Source of the DNA: Populus alba
Taxonomy: Eukaryota; Streptophyta; Magnoliopsida; Malpighiales; Salicaceae
Direction: 5' to 3'
DNA length: 64,000 bases
Assembly: GCF_005239225.2 (NCBI RefSeq)
Contig: NC_133298.1
Location: 2,976,001 to 3,040,000, forward strand
The notes under the pieces are model-generated. The model saw only the letters and a list, made by a program, of their open reading frames with translations, made no database searches and was not told where the DNA came from. The position numbers and the translations under genes are program-made. Shown here piece after piece: positions 11,204 to 23,530 of the stretch. Position 1 is the first letter of the stretch, and every line of letters begins with the position of its first letter.

Positions 11204-12773
11204 TTCTATCGATACACGACGTCGGGCGACGGCTCCGCTCATTTTTGTTTATTTAACAAAAAAGATTTGTTTAATTGGGGGAAATGAAAATTTTATTGGA
11301 GTCGCCATCTAGTAATTTGAGGGAACTAGAAATCCCAAATTAGACACTGGTCCTAGAGATTCGGGTACTGGGTTAGTTATGATTAAGGGAAGGTAGACAC
11401 CACCCTTAAAACATCCTTTCAAAAGAAAGGTTACCCTTACTTGTGTGTTTTTTTATTTGTTTCAAATGATATTATATTTTGAGTTTATTTGCAATTTTTT
11501 TTTTTATGGTTAACGTCGGTCCCTAAAAAAAATAGGAGACACGTTAAAAATGACATCAGTCCCTAAAAATAGGAGACTTGTCTAAAATATTGACGTTTAA
11601 CCCTAAAAAGGAGAAGTACGTCTGAGTTACCAAAAAACAAAATTATGGACATAATCCATATTTGTTTGGTATTTAAACTTTTTTATTTGACATCGGTCCT
11701 TTTTATAAAAAGAGACGTGTCGACAAACAATATTTGTTTATAAAAACAAATATTTTAATATCGTTGAGATATGGCTATAACTATATTTAAAAATTGGGCT
11801 TTGGACCCACGAATGATGACATAATAGGATGGGTGTTGGACCCGCGTTGTTATTCTTTTTTTGTTTTATTTTTTGTTTTACAACATGCAAGAAAATTTAT
11901 ATACAAAATAAAAAAAAAATTAGCAATCTAAAAAAAATTACATGAGTGACACCGTATAGGTAAAAGACTGAAATACCCTCGGTTTCTTGAAAAATTGCGA
12001 AAATGCCACTGGCGGCGCGTGTGTCTCACGCGCTGTCACTGTTGACGATGGCGAAATTTTCCGGCGAGATTTCTGGCCAACCGATGGTCGGTTCTGGTAG
12101 ATCTGAGGTCGAGGATTCTGTTGGTGGTGGTCTCGACGGACGTTGATGGCTGACGAGGGAGAATCGACGACTTGAAGCTTCGGTGGCCGGCGACGATCGC
12201 GGCCTTTTTTCGGCCAGATGAGGCGGTGAAAACGATGAAAACCACTGGGGTTTTACTTTACGGCATGTGAGGAACCTTTCTGTGGTGTTTCGGAGGCTTG
12301 ATGAGGCCGGAGATGGAAGATCGGAAGAGAGAGAGAGAGTCGCCGGCGAGAGGAGAGAGATGCTCTGAGATTTACTACGGTGCGGACGCGTGTATGGTGT
12401 ACCGGTGCCGCTGAAGGATGTTAACCGTGGGATCTTGGATGAAACGATCGTATGACTGGGATTGGCTAGATCTTCATGTTGATCGGACGGCCCAGATTGT
12501 CTGGTTTTTGATCCTGTGTTGTGCGAGACACCGAAAGCTCGGTGCACCGGATGACGTGGCGCAAAGGGATTAAATCCTGAAATATTTTAACGGCTGAGAT
12601 GTGTTGGGATATGTTTGGTATTTATTAAATTGTTTTTTTAAAAAAACAATATCCTACTCTCGTGAAGAAAAACAAAAAAATTAGGAATAGTATCAATTCT
12701 TTCTCTTCCTTTTATTTCTCTTCTTTTCTGCCCCTTTTTTTTTTCTTTTTTCTTTTCTGCCCCCCTCTCGTGG

Positions 12774-12783
12774 CTATTTATAG
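12774..12783 (-). promoter_or_regulatory. LTR TATA box
   Basis: CTATAAATAG on the minus strand, inside a palindrome GTGGCTAtttaTAGCCAC on the plus strand. A similar CTATAAATAG lies in the related LTR at about 40316-40325, which supports a conserved U3 promoter. Transcription would start roughly 30 bp to the left. Confidence 0.65.
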
Positions 12784-13020
12784 CCACGGGACAACTCACT
12801 CATTAAATTATGTTTTATTATATATAATAAGAAATAATGCACACAACTACCATAATTTTGTTTTATTATATATAATAATAAATATTGCACACAACTACCA
12901 TAATTTTGTTTTATTATATATAATAATAAATATTTACATGGGTAAAACTAAAAATTCAAATCAGTATTAGAAAAATCCCGTTTCAACCGCCAAAAAATGG
13001 AATACCAAAAAAACATTTGA

Positions 13021-13294
13021 TGGGTATCGACCCGATGAACCGGGTTTTGGTCGAAAATGACGGTTTTGACCCAAGACAACCCGAAACTCATTTTTTACCC
13101 TGGTCGACATGGTATGACCCGTATTGACCCGGTGAACTCGGTTTTGGTCGAAAATGATGTTTTGTGACCCGAAACAGCCCGAAACTCATTTTTTACCCTG
13201 GTCAACATGGTATAACCCGTATTGACCCGATGAACCCGATTTTGGTCGAAAATGATGTTTTTGACCCGAAACTCATTTTTTACCCTGGTCGACA
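13021..13294. repeat. Tandem repeat of about 90-98 bp in the LTR
   Basis: Three degenerate copies, each with the modules GACCCG, TTTTGGTCGAAAATGA, CCCGAAACTCATTTTTTACC and CTGGTCGACATGG. The third copy is shortened by about 10 bp. It lies in the U3 side of the Ogre LTR. Confidence 0.8.
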
Positions 13295-13459
13295 TGGTTT
13301 GAATGAAGAGATGCGGTTGACTCGAGAGAGAAAAAAAATATTTTTGAATTTTCAAATTTTTCTTAATGTTTTTTTGGATTTTTTGAAAATATATAAAAAA
13401 CATGGGTCAAAAATTGGGTAGCAACAACATGTAAAAAATGATAAGAATATCTTCCCAGC

Positions 13460-16060
13460 AAATTACTTGGGTTGGACTGTATAATGATAAAAGGGAGCAG
13501 TCGTGGAAAGTTTTTATGTTATTTAAATTGTAATTAGTGTTATATTGTTAGTTAATTTTAAAAAATAATAAATAGAAGAGATTATAAAATTTATTATTTA
13601 TAAAAAAATAATAAAAATATCTTCACAAGAATTTTTTTTCTATATAAAATGGATTCAATTAATTAACTAATTGAATGTTATTAGTTACTATTTAAATACT
13701 ATAAAATTTATGGTATTGATTAGCTAAGCTACTTTTTTCAAATTAAATAATAATTTTTAGATAAATATCAAATATATCTATTAGATTATTATCAATTTTA
13801 TACTCGAGTTATTTTTTATTCTAATTTTATTATTAGATTGTTTTAATTTTCCAAATAAGTATTTAGGATTTATGTTAGAATACTTAAAGGTAAACAATGA
13901 CATTAGTTTCTACAAAGAAAGTATAATTAAGATGAAAATATAGACAAAAAAACTTAAAAATTAACGAAAGTCTTTAATTGAGAATTCAAAAAAAATTAAG
14001 AATAAAAAATTGATATGAAAAATTATTTATTGAAAACATTATGAAAAAATCCAAAAATAGAAAAGTGTCTTTGAAACTGTAGCTTTAAAATCATTTATAT
14101 TGTGGATTGAAATGGTAAAATGATGATTTTTCCCTTCTCTTAAGTATCATATGGCTTGTCTACTAGAGATAATAGGATCTTATTATATTTATTTTCTTTT
14201 GCACCGTGAAATTACTAATTTACTCTTGAAAACAAAAAATATTGAACTAACTTAAAATCACAAATTCTTTAACTAGCATTCATGGGCTTTTTCATCTTTA
14301 TATTTTGATTTTTTTGTTGTGATCATGTTGAATAATGGGTACTTTTGTAATTGAATAAATATAAATACTATTATAAAAAAATAATTGATGCATATATTGT
14401 AAACATCAACACGTAGGTAAAAGCCGTGTCATTTAGACAACACGTATAAGACGATGCGGTGATCAAATAGTGACTTTCAAAACATCATTCGAATCGTCTC
14501 AATAGCCTCTCAGTTCTTGGGCAATGCTTGTAGCATGAGGACCTCTAGTTTAATGCTAACAACTTGTTTTTATTATCTTTACTTTACTAGTTGATTTTAA
14601 TGCTTCAACCTCTCTATTTTTCTAAACAACCATTGAATTTACTTTTTTTTTTAAAAATTTAATTCTTGTTCTTTTATTAATATTTATTTTATTTGAAATA
14701 ATTTATAAAATTGAATTTTTTCCAACTTCATCTTTACTTAAATTTTTTTATTTGTAAGATTTGGTTCATGTTTTTCTTATTATTATTTGTTTTGTTTTAA
14801 ATTATTTTTTTAATTGAATTTATTTTTTATTTTCACCCCCATCATTTAATTTAAATTTTTTACGTCAAATATGATCCTTATTTTTTATTACTATTTGTTT
14901 TCCTTTGATAAATTTGTTAGATTTAAATATATATTTTTTTATGATTTTACCATTTAACATTAAATTAATTGGGAAATAAGCTTATTGGTTGAACCTGGAT
15001 TTATGATTTCATGGGTTATAAATTTGAAAGACTAACCCAGGTATAAGATTTGCCTGAGATTGATTAGTTTTTTATTTTTATTTTTTAATCTATTTGTTCT
15101 AGTTTTATCTTTTAACATTTATTTTATTAGAAATTAGGCTTTGTTATTTTTATTTTCTTACCTACTTTCTATAAGATTTTTCTCTAGTTTTGAAAATGAC
15201 TCGAATTATCTCGAGTCTTTTTTATTACTGTTCTTTTGTTAAATTTAGCTTTTTTAAAAATAATTTTATTTTTTAATTAAATTAGATTAATTGATTCAAT
15301 ATAAACACAAAATGCTCGCTTCATTGTATTTTGCTTAGTTTGTTTTTTCGGGTTGTTGCTATGATGGCGTGTGCGACATCTTTTGAATTTAAAGGTGAGC
15401 AAAAAAAACAAAAAAACAGAGAAAACCGGAAAAAAATAACCGAAAAAACTAAATCATGAAAAAAATCGATTAAACCGGTTAAAATTTTTAAAAAACAGAT
15501 CGGTTTGGTTTTATAAGTCTAAAACCAAAAAAACCGAACCAAACCCAAACAAAAAAAAACCGAGTCAAACCGGAAAAAACAAGCTAAACTGATAAAAACT
15601 GGTTTTTATTCTAAAATAACCAAACTGAACCGAAACTTGTTGGTTTGGATTGATTTCAGTTCAGTTTTGTTTTTTTTAAAAAAAAAACTAGTTTGATTAC
15701 TTTTTTTTGATAAAAACATAACCCAATTGAAAATGATCATTCTAACTTTTGATTTTGTCACACAACTTTTTGCAATAATGTTATAACCATTTTGATTAGC
15801 TTTTTTTTATTGGTAAAGTGGTGTTTTATGTGGAACGATGGTGAGTCTTTGATGAATTTTTCTTCATTTTTTTTTCAAATATGATTTTATCATCTTATTT
15901 TTTATAGTTAATTATTGTTAATTTTTTAATCCTGTTATTAAATTAACTAATCTTATTAAACTCATTTAAGTTAATGATTCTTTTCTAAAAAAAATTTATT
16001 TTTTAAAAAATAGAAAATATATAACTTAATTACAATATTAAACTGTATCGAGTGCATACC
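13460..16060. repeat. Non-coding duplicated segment, copy 1
   Basis: Closely related to 16585-18720 and in the same orientation. Shared landmarks are GGGTTGGACTGTATAATGAT (13477 and 16599), TCATTTAGACA at about 14429 and 17528, GCAATGCTTGTAGCATG, and the ATAAACAC...ATGCT motif near 15302 and 18384. No gene was found. Copy 1 contains an AAACCG-rich insertion at 15391-15746 that copy 2 lacks. Confidence 0.8.
15391..15746. mobile_element. AAACCG-rich non-autonomous insertion
   Basis: About 356 bp rich in AAACCG/CGGTTT motifs, absent from the paralogous site at about 18465. It is flanked by near-identical TTTTGAAT and TTTTGATT, consistent with an 8-bp target duplication of the hAT kind. Compositionally it resembles the larger element at 52981-53905. 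Confidence 0.6.
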
Positions 16061-16584
16061 AATATACACTTATGGAAAGAAGAGTTATGCCATGAAGGAC
16101 TCCTGTAGACCGCAGGCGTGGAGAAGGGGGAAATTGATTATCAATTTGCTGCTTTAGTTTATAGCGTTAGGTGTACGAGTGTTATTATTTTTTAAAATAT
16201 TTTTTATTTATAAATATATTAAAATAATATTTTTTTATTTTTAAAAATTATTTTTAATATTAATATATTAAAATAATATATAAAAACATCAAAAAAATAA
16301 ATTTAAGATAAAAAAATAAATATTTTTAAATATTTTTAAAAATATTTATAAAATATAAAAACAAACACTCCCCTGAGATTAGGGGGGAATTCAAGCTTCG
16401 GTCGCCTTCTACGCGTAGGTATTCGGTGCGACGTGCTAACCGACAATTTATTTATTACCAACAGAAATGATATAATGGCGTAAGATGTGGATTGGCAAAA
16501 AGAAGGACTCTTTTGTCATGCAATAGACATGGAAAAGAAGTTGCTGGTCCATCCTTTCTTCTTTTTTTTCCTTCCCTTTCATAG
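16061..16584. other. Spacer between duplicated segments, with an AT-rich MITE
   Basis: Contains an AT-rich MITE at about 16169-16371, bounded by GTGTACGAGTG and ACAAACACTCCC, of the family also seen at 31.0, 37.0, 37.4 and 45.5 kb. The rest shows no gene. Confidence 0.6.
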
Positions 16585-18720
16585 GAAATTATTTGGGTTG
16601 GACTGTATAATGATATAAAGGAGCGGTCGTGGAAAATTTTATGTTATTTATACTGTACGATAGTGATATATTGTCAGTTAATTTATTTTTTTAAAAAAAT
16701 AAATATTAATGGGAGAGATAATAAAATTTATTATCTTTAAAAAATAATAAGAATACCTTCCTGTTTTTTCTATATAAAGTGGATTCCGAAGTTACTAGTT
16801 AACCTTAAAATTTATTGATATCGATTAGCTAAGCAATTTTTTAAAATTAAATAATAATTTTTAGACAAACATCAAATGTATTTATTAGATTATTATTAAT
16901 TTTTATTTGAGTTTTTATTTTTTTATTAAATTTTTTTAATTTTCCAAATAAAGATTTGGGATTTATGTTAGAATATTTGATAGAAAACATTAAAGGTAAA
17001 CATTGACATAAGTTTTTACAAAGAAAGTATAATTTAGATGAAAATATAGACAAACAAAAAACTTTAAAATTAACGAAAGTCTTTAATTGAGAATTAAAAA
17101 AAAAAAAAGAATAAAAAATTGATATTCAAAATTGTTTATTGAAAATATTACCAAAAAAAAGTAAAGCAGAAAGATGTCTTTGAATTTGTAGCTATAAACT
17201 CATTTATATTATGAATTGAAATGATGAAATGATATTTTTTTTTTCTTACCAAAAAAATACATATGACCTGGCTATTAAAGATAATAGAGTCTTATTATAT
17301 TTTTTTTTTTGCAAAATAAAATTATTAATTTACTTTTGAAAACAAGAAATATTAAAATAACTTAAAATCACAAATTCTTTAACTAGTGCTAATAGCTTTT
17401 TCATCTTTACATTTTGATTTTTTTGCTGTTATCAAGGGCACTTTTGTAATTAAATAAATATAAATATTATTATAAAAAGATGATTGATGCATATATTATA
17501 AACATCAACACGTGGGTTGAAGCCGTGTCATTTAGACAGCATGTATAAGATGGTGCGGTGGTCAAATAGTGACTTTCAGGACATTATTTGAATCGTCTCA
17601 ACAATCCCTAAGTTCTTGGGCAATGCTTGTAGCATGCGGACCTCTATTGCAATGCCAACGGCTTTTTGTCATTATTTTCCCTTTACTCCTCAATTTTAGT
17701 GCATCAACCTCCATATTTTCAAAACAACCATTTAATTTATTAATGTTTAATTTATTTCATGTTCCTTTATTAAAATTTATTTTATTTAAAATAATTTATA
17801 AAATTAAATTTTTTTTCATCTTCAACCTCTTTTAATTTTTTTATCTGTCAGATTTGGTTATTGTTTTTTTTTTATTACTATTTGTTTTGTTCTGAATCAT
17901 TTTCTTAATTGAATTTATTTTTTATTTTCACCTCTTGTCATTTAATTTTTTTATGTAAAATATGATCCTTATATTTTTTTTTATTGCTATTTGTTTTACT
18001 TTGGTAAATTTGTTATATTTAAATATTTTTCTAATTTTACTCTTTAACATTAAATTAATTGGAAAATGAGTTTTTTTCGTTTAACATGAATTTAAGATTT
18101 CTATGGTTATAAATTTGAAAGACTAACCCAAGTATGAGAGATTTGCTTGAGATTGCTTAGTTTTTTTTTTAATCTCTTTATTTAAATTTATCCTTCAAAA
18201 TTTATTTCATTGAAAATTAGGCTCTGTTATTTTCTTTTCTTACTTACTTTCTATAAGAGTTTTCTCTAGTTTGGAAAATGACTCGGATTATCCTGGGTCT
18301 TTTTTATTATTGTTCTTTGTTAATTTTAGCTTTGTAAAAATAACTTTATTTTTTAAAATTTAATTAAATTAATTGATTAAATATAAACACGAGATGCTTG
18401 TTTAATGATATCTTGCTTGGTTCGTTTTTTGGTCGTTCCTATGACGACGTGTACGATATCTTTTGATTTTATCATACAACCTTTTGCAATAGTATTATAA
18501 CCGTCTTGGTTAGCTTTTTTTCCAGTGGTAGAGTGGTGTCTGCTGTGGAATGACGGTGAGTTTTCAATTGACTTTTTTTCATTCTCTTTCCAAATCTAAT
18601 ATGGTTCACTCATTTTTTATAGTTAATTATTGTTAATTTTATAATTATATTATTAAATTAATTAATCTCATTGAACTTACTCAAATTAATGACTTGAATT
18701 TTTTTTCTTTCAAAAACATT
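16585..18720. repeat. Non-coding duplicated segment, copy 2
   Basis: Paralogue of 13460-16060 lying about 3.1 kb downstream in the same orientation, without the AAACCG insertion. Divergence is moderate, with many small indels, so the duplication is not recent. No coding potential was recognised. Confidence 0.8.
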
Positions 18721-18881
18721 GATATCATCTAAATATTTTATTTACTTTAAAAAATTTAACTCTTCTTGTTGCGCAACGTGGTATACCAAATTTTTTTTCC
18801 CTAGAAAACATTCGCCAGCTTTGCTTTTTTAGAAACGTTGGTATACCAATTTAGTTATGATTGAAATTTTAAAGGCTTGCT

Positions 18882-18906
18882 TCTCTCTCTCTCTCTCTCT
18901 CTCTCT
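18882..18906. repeat. (CT)n microsatellite
   Basis: An uninterrupted CT run of about 12 units followed by an AT-rich (ATA) tract. Confidence 0.9.
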
Positions 18907-19200
18907 TTAAAAAAATAATAATAATAATAATTAAATTATGCTAATACAGTACAACCGTCCAAACTTTAATTCAGCTATTTTTTTTTATATAGCCAGCATT
19001 GATTCATTCAAAGGGATAATTAAACGAGGATACTCATAGGATTGGGGAAAAAAGAAAAGAAAAGAAAACTTTTTTTATGGTTTATTTACTGCTATCCCTT
19101 CTTTGTCTGATTTTTTTCAATAGGTGATCCTACGGTCGGTAATTTTTATGAAAAGGAGGATATCCATAATTATTATATCAAGTTTGAACTCAATAAAATA

Positions 19201-19720
19201 TTATAAAAAAATCACGAATACAATTTGAATATATAAGCTATTTAAACAAAATTAAGAAATGATTATTCAAAATTGGATGGAGTAAATTTACAAAGCATCT
19301 TGGACAATAACATGCTTTTGGATTCCCCAACTTTAAAAATTTTACAAACATATTATAAAATCCATGCAATATCTTTTTTAAAACATGCAAAAACACACAC
19401 ACCCACCCTTCTTCCACTAATTACCCACACACCAAAAAATCACACATGTCTACAAACCATTAAAAAATCAAATCTTAACAATAATTTAAACACACATTAA
19501 ATATCTAAAATTTACAAAAAAAACCTTCCGAAGGCCGAAAATAGATTGGAAAAGTTGCTGCCAAAATCAAGAACCACACTGAAAATTTCTGAAATTACAA
19601 ATGGTGGCACAGGGGCTCATGTTCCCTTGCAGATGAAATAAAGAAATATGTGGATCTAGACTACCTTAGAAATGAGTCAATATAGATTGACTTATCAAAA
19701 TATTGTTAACATGTGATTGA
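19201..19720. repeat. LTR-like fragment
   Basis: The string around TTTTACAAACATATTATAAAATCCATGC (19337-19364) parallels 38676-38702 in an Ogre-related LTR fragment, and the ACACACACACCC stretch parallels 41590-41620. It is probably a degraded LTR piece. No ORF is believable. Confidence 0.4.
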
Positions 19721-20795
19721 AAACTAGTAAATCAAGTGACAGGTCGTCCGCTACAACAAACAACTTGTCACTTGTTATAATTTTTTTTTGAAGTGGATTA
19801 AAAATAATAAAAAAATAAAACCATAGTGACTTGAGCTTTTTAATGGCTGGTCAGACACGTAGGCCTGGCCTATTAGGCATGTGGACCTCGCCTACTGGTC
19901 AATATTTTTTTTAAATTTAGTTATCAGACTTTCATTATATTATATTATATTGCTGAATCTTTCATTGTTGATGTAGCAATCACGAGAAGAGTTTAAGGAA
20001 GAGATAAGTGCTACTGAAGCAGGATAGATGTAAATGGATGATATTAGGATTGTTAGCTATTCTAGTAAAATTCAACTTCTCTAGGGCTTATTTTGAGCTT
20101 CACCTAGGTGAACATATCTGGTTGAGATGGTCTAAGCTTGTACTTCAATTGATCGTATGCTAATAAAGACTTGGTCAAGAAAAAGCATGATTGAATTTTT
20201 TCAGGTTTCCAATGTCTTGAGTTTCTATATTGGGGAAACAACTTGGCGTGAAGATGGTCACTAATGTGTCTAGCACCTGGTACATTTCTATTCATGATGA
20301 CATAGGTGGCCATAACATATGATGAAAGAGCTTTCCTAACTCTTTGTTTCAGTTTGTTCTATGTCCTTATATTATTCCATGCACTATGAAGAGGAACTGC
20401 CCAATTCTGGAAAGCTAGATCACACTGGAGGGTTAATTTGTCTCAAGTTAGAGATTGAAAAGTTAAAAATAATAATGCTCAAGCCATTGTAACTGTCCAA
20501 GTATTGTATATTAGACACACATGACATCTTGTAATAGGGATTTGTGGAAAGCAATGTAAAAGATAATAAAAACACTTGGCAATATCAGATGTGATTTGGT
20601 AAATGTGGGGGCAAGGAAAGGGTAAAATGAAGGTTTTGTTCTTGCTGATTTATATGAAACATTAAGTTTTCTCTTACGAATGGTGGATTTGTTGAATCAG
20701 AATTTGATAACGTGTAGATTTCAGAAACTACAAAAGTTGTTTGGAGTTCAATGAATGAGAGATCCTTAAGTATGATTGGGCTATACAACATGCAG
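19721..20795. other. Intergenic DNA left of the IRX10-like pseudogene
   Basis: No recognisable coding exon. If the pseudogene ever had its first exon, it would be expected here or further left, but I could not identify it. Confidence 0.4.
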
Positions 20796-22248
20796 GTAGT
20801 GCTTGAGATGTTTTGGAAGATGATCCTGTTGGAAGGCTGAAAGTTTTTGTCTATAAACTTTCAAGCAAATACAACAAGAAGATTCTGCAAAAGGACCCAA
20901 GATGCCTCACCCACATGTTTGCAGCTGAGATCTTTATGCATCGGTTCCTATTATCTAGCCCTGTACGAATGCTCAATCCCAAGGAAGGTGATTGGTTTTA
21001 TACCCCTGTATATACAACTTGTGATTTGACTCCAAATGGCCTTCCTTTGCCTTTCAAATCACCCCGAATGATAAGAAGTGTCATATAACTTATTTCTTCA
21101 AACTGGCTTTATTGGAATCGGACTGAAGGTGCTGGCCACTTTTTTGTTGTGCCACACGACTTTGGTGCATGCTTCCACCATCAAGTGAGTAAACCTTTTC
21201 CTTTTTCTTTACCTTCGCTTCTTTCCTTTAGATTTTGTTGACAAATTTTCTCAATGCATTCTGATTTTTGAATCAATTGACCTGAATATGTGATTTCCTG
21301 AAGAGCTTTTGAGGTTGCTATATTTCTGGTATATCTAATTATTGATATATATTAGTAATAAAGTGTTGCATTCTGGCAGTTTCTTTTTATTTCCATCAAC
21401 TCTTAATTTATGTTCCTCCATTCTTTATCCTTTTTGCAGGAAGAGAAGGCTATCGAAAAAAGAATTCTTCCCTTGCTTCAACGTGCCACCTTGGTGCAAA
21501 CTTTTGGATAAAGAAATCATGTTTGCTTAAAAGATGGCTCCATTACAGTTCCTCTATATGCTCCCCCACAGAAAATGCAAACCCACCTGATTCCTGAAAA
21601 AACACCTTGGTCAATTTTTGTTTACTTTAGAGGATTGTTTTATGATGTAGGAAATGACCCAGAAGATGGCTACCATGCAATGTAATTCTTACATGGTTCC
21701 CAAATTTTTAAGAAAGTAATTACATGTTCAATTACTTCAAACACTTTTCCATAGAATGTGAGGCTTAAGTATATTTTCAAACAAAATATCAACAGAAATG
21801 GAACCTTTATGGTATGACTTATGAAACTAGAATCATGACCCTTTCATATTTTTCAATTAGAACGAAAGAGGTCAAATAGAATATTTGGACTTCTTCATTC
21901 AATTGTCAAGCTAATTGGAAGAGAGAATAGATTTCATGTTTTAGCTACGATCCTATATGTATTACAGGCTTAAGTGGAGATCACCGATCAATTTGCTTCA
22001 TATGTTTACAGAGGTGCACGAGCAGCAGCCTGGGAGAACTTCAAGGACAATCCACTTTTTGTCATTTCCACAGAGCACCCAACAACGTATTGCGAAGAGA
22101 TGCAACGAGCTGTTTTCTGTTTGTGCCCCCTCGGCTGGGCTCCATGGAGTCCGAGATTGGTTGAAGTAGTGATATTTGGTTGTATCCCTGTTATTATAGT
22201 TGACGACATTGTTTTACCCTTTGCTGATGCAATCTCATGGGAAGAAAT
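20796..22248 (+). pseudogene. IRX10-like: IRX10/IRX10L-like GT47 xylan glycosyltransferase pseudogene
   Basis: Three exon-like blocks with introns: 20796-21184, 21440-21681 and 22012-22248. They encode long stretches typical of IRX10-type exostosin-family (GT47) proteins: VGRLKVFVYKL, NKKILQKDPRCL, VYTTCDLTPNGLPLPFKSPR, VVPHDFGACFH, FCLCPLGWAPWSPRLVE and FGCIPVIIVDDIVLPFADAI. The intact enzyme extends the xylan backbone in the Golgi during secondary wall formation. Three premature stops are visible, TGA 20804-20806, TAA 21086-21088 and TAA 21509-21511, the latter two replacing expected Gln codons. The signal-anchor exon and the C-terminal exon are missing; after WEEI the sequence is unrelated. 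Retained introns show it is not a processed copy. The donor after exon 2 (CAAT|GTAATT) is weakened. Confidence 0.85.
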
Positions 22249-23360
22249 TCTTAGTAACTTGCCCCTTAGCCCTGCCAACAAAGCTGGTTTAATCAAGGTG
22301 GCTATTTCACAGAAAACATAAATCATGATTTTGCATTCAATGTGTCAGAATATTTAAGGGAGTGGCTATTAGTTGTAATCTGCCATGGGTGAAGAAACTT
22401 CAAATAGGGAACTGTTATATGTTTTAATCCCCTTGATGGACGACTTCATTGTACCATATAATTATCTCATGATGTGACCAAGTTTTAAACCTTGGCTAAT
22501 TTGGTCTGGAAACTGTTCTGTGTTCTGTTTCAAGTGACTTGGGGATTCACTGATATCACTCCAGCTTTGAAACACAACTTAAATTCATCGAAAGCAATGG
22601 ATCAGAAGCCACATGAGCTAAAAACTGGTATGTTCTTATGAGCATCATTTGTCTTTTGAACTGTCATGTTCAGCAATTGAAACAGAAGATCACATCCCTT
22701 TTGGTTTTATCGGTAGAACGAGAGGGGACTCGACGGCCACTGGACCAATGAGTGTGTTGATACCGATTGGCAAATTCTTTTGAACTAGATTCCAATTCTT
22801 GATACCATTTAACCGAAAATAATAATAGTGTAATATTCAATAAATCCTCTCAAGAAAGTAACCTCCCAATAAAATATCTCACACTCAGACCCGAAATCCC
22901 TTAACGTCCAAGAAATATCTTTTTTTTTTTAAATCCTCCAAAGAAAACCAAACCTCACAAAATTCCTTTGAAGAAACTAAAATAAATTACCCAAAGAAAT
23001 CATGTCCAAGAAAAAAAAATAGATAGAGAAAGAGAAAGAAACGTTATGGTTTAATAAATTAATTTTACCAGAAGTTGTATACATTTACCATTGAATTGAT
23101 CAGAAGTTAGGAAATGACTGTAATATTGGGTCACAGCTTGAATGTGAATTTTTTGAGTCTTTCAAGAGAAGCTTTGATAGTCTTCTTACCAAATTATTAA
23201 AAACAAATTCGATATTATTGTTAAGAATATAGAAGAATCATCTTAACTCAATATATTTTAAGTTATTAAATAAGGTTTCAAGAATAATTTTACATGATTT
23301 TCAAGCCTTCCAGAGTTCAATGTTCAAGCATCTTATTGCAAGAAATTAAGCTAGAAGATA
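22249..23360. other. Intergenic DNA right of the pseudogene
   Basis: AT-rich with short degenerate repeats. No exon of the GT47 gene or other gene is recognised. Confidence 0.4.
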
Positions 23361-23369
23361 CTACTTACC

Positions 23370-23530
23370 TCAATGATATTCAGTGTTCCTTCTTTCAAGT
23401 GTCCAAAAAAAGAAAGAAAACTCTACCATCAAGAGAAAGGATAGCCAATTCAATCTTGTAAACTGTATTTTTTTTTTATTATTATTTAGCATCTCTTCTT
23501 TACTTTGTATCCAAGCCAGTGTACCCTAAA
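23370..23530. repeat. Degenerate copy of the DUF594 upstream block
   Basis: Shares CCTTCTTTcAaGTGTCC, the AGAAAGAAAA stretch and ATTTAGCATCTCTTCTTT with 25410-25650 and 26112-26350. Probably the upstream region of a lost DUF594 gene copy. Confidence 0.5.

Larger units (their letters stand above)
1..13429 (-). mobile_element. Ogre/Tat-type Ty3-gypsy LTR retrotransposon, left end outside window
   Basis: A large minus-strand LTR retrotransposon. Reading from high to low coordinates it has a 5' LTR (11207-13429), a primer site, a leader, an extra ORF1, gag, an aspartic protease, a short intron, reverse transcriptase, RNase H, a second RNase H and integrase. The pol order with integrase last places it in Ty3/gypsy. 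An ORF upstream of gag, a pro-RT intron, a tRNA-Arg-type primer site and a second RNase H are known hallmarks of the Tat/Ogre lineage. Pol carries two in-frame stops and one frameshift, and ORF1 one stop, so this copy is not autonomous. I could not find the 3' LTR in 1-1336, so the element should continue off the left edge. Confidence 0.9.
11207..13429 (-). repeat. 5' LTR of the Ogre element
   Basis: The plus-strand left edge is TATCGATACACG, one base away from the TGTCG edge of the related fragments at 37960 and 38889. The right edge is GCAACAACA, so the LTR starts TGTTGTTGC on the minus strand. About 2.2 kb. It holds a TATA box, a GC-rich block (12000-12550) with spurious ORFs, and a short tandem repeat (13021-13294). 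The motif GGAGTCGCCA at 11298-11307 recurs in the other LTR fragments. I could not confirm the target duplication because the other end is missing. Confidence 0.75.

Noticed and set aside
12026..12547. 173-codon minus-strand ORF rich in Ser, Pro and Arg
   Set aside because: It lies in the GC-rich block of the LTR, has no domain, and comparable ORFs arise in the same block of other LTR fragments. Treated as chance.
13095..13421. ORFs on both strands near 13.1-13.4 kb
   Set aside because: They run through the tandem repeat of the LTR and repeat the same peptide unit; not a gene.
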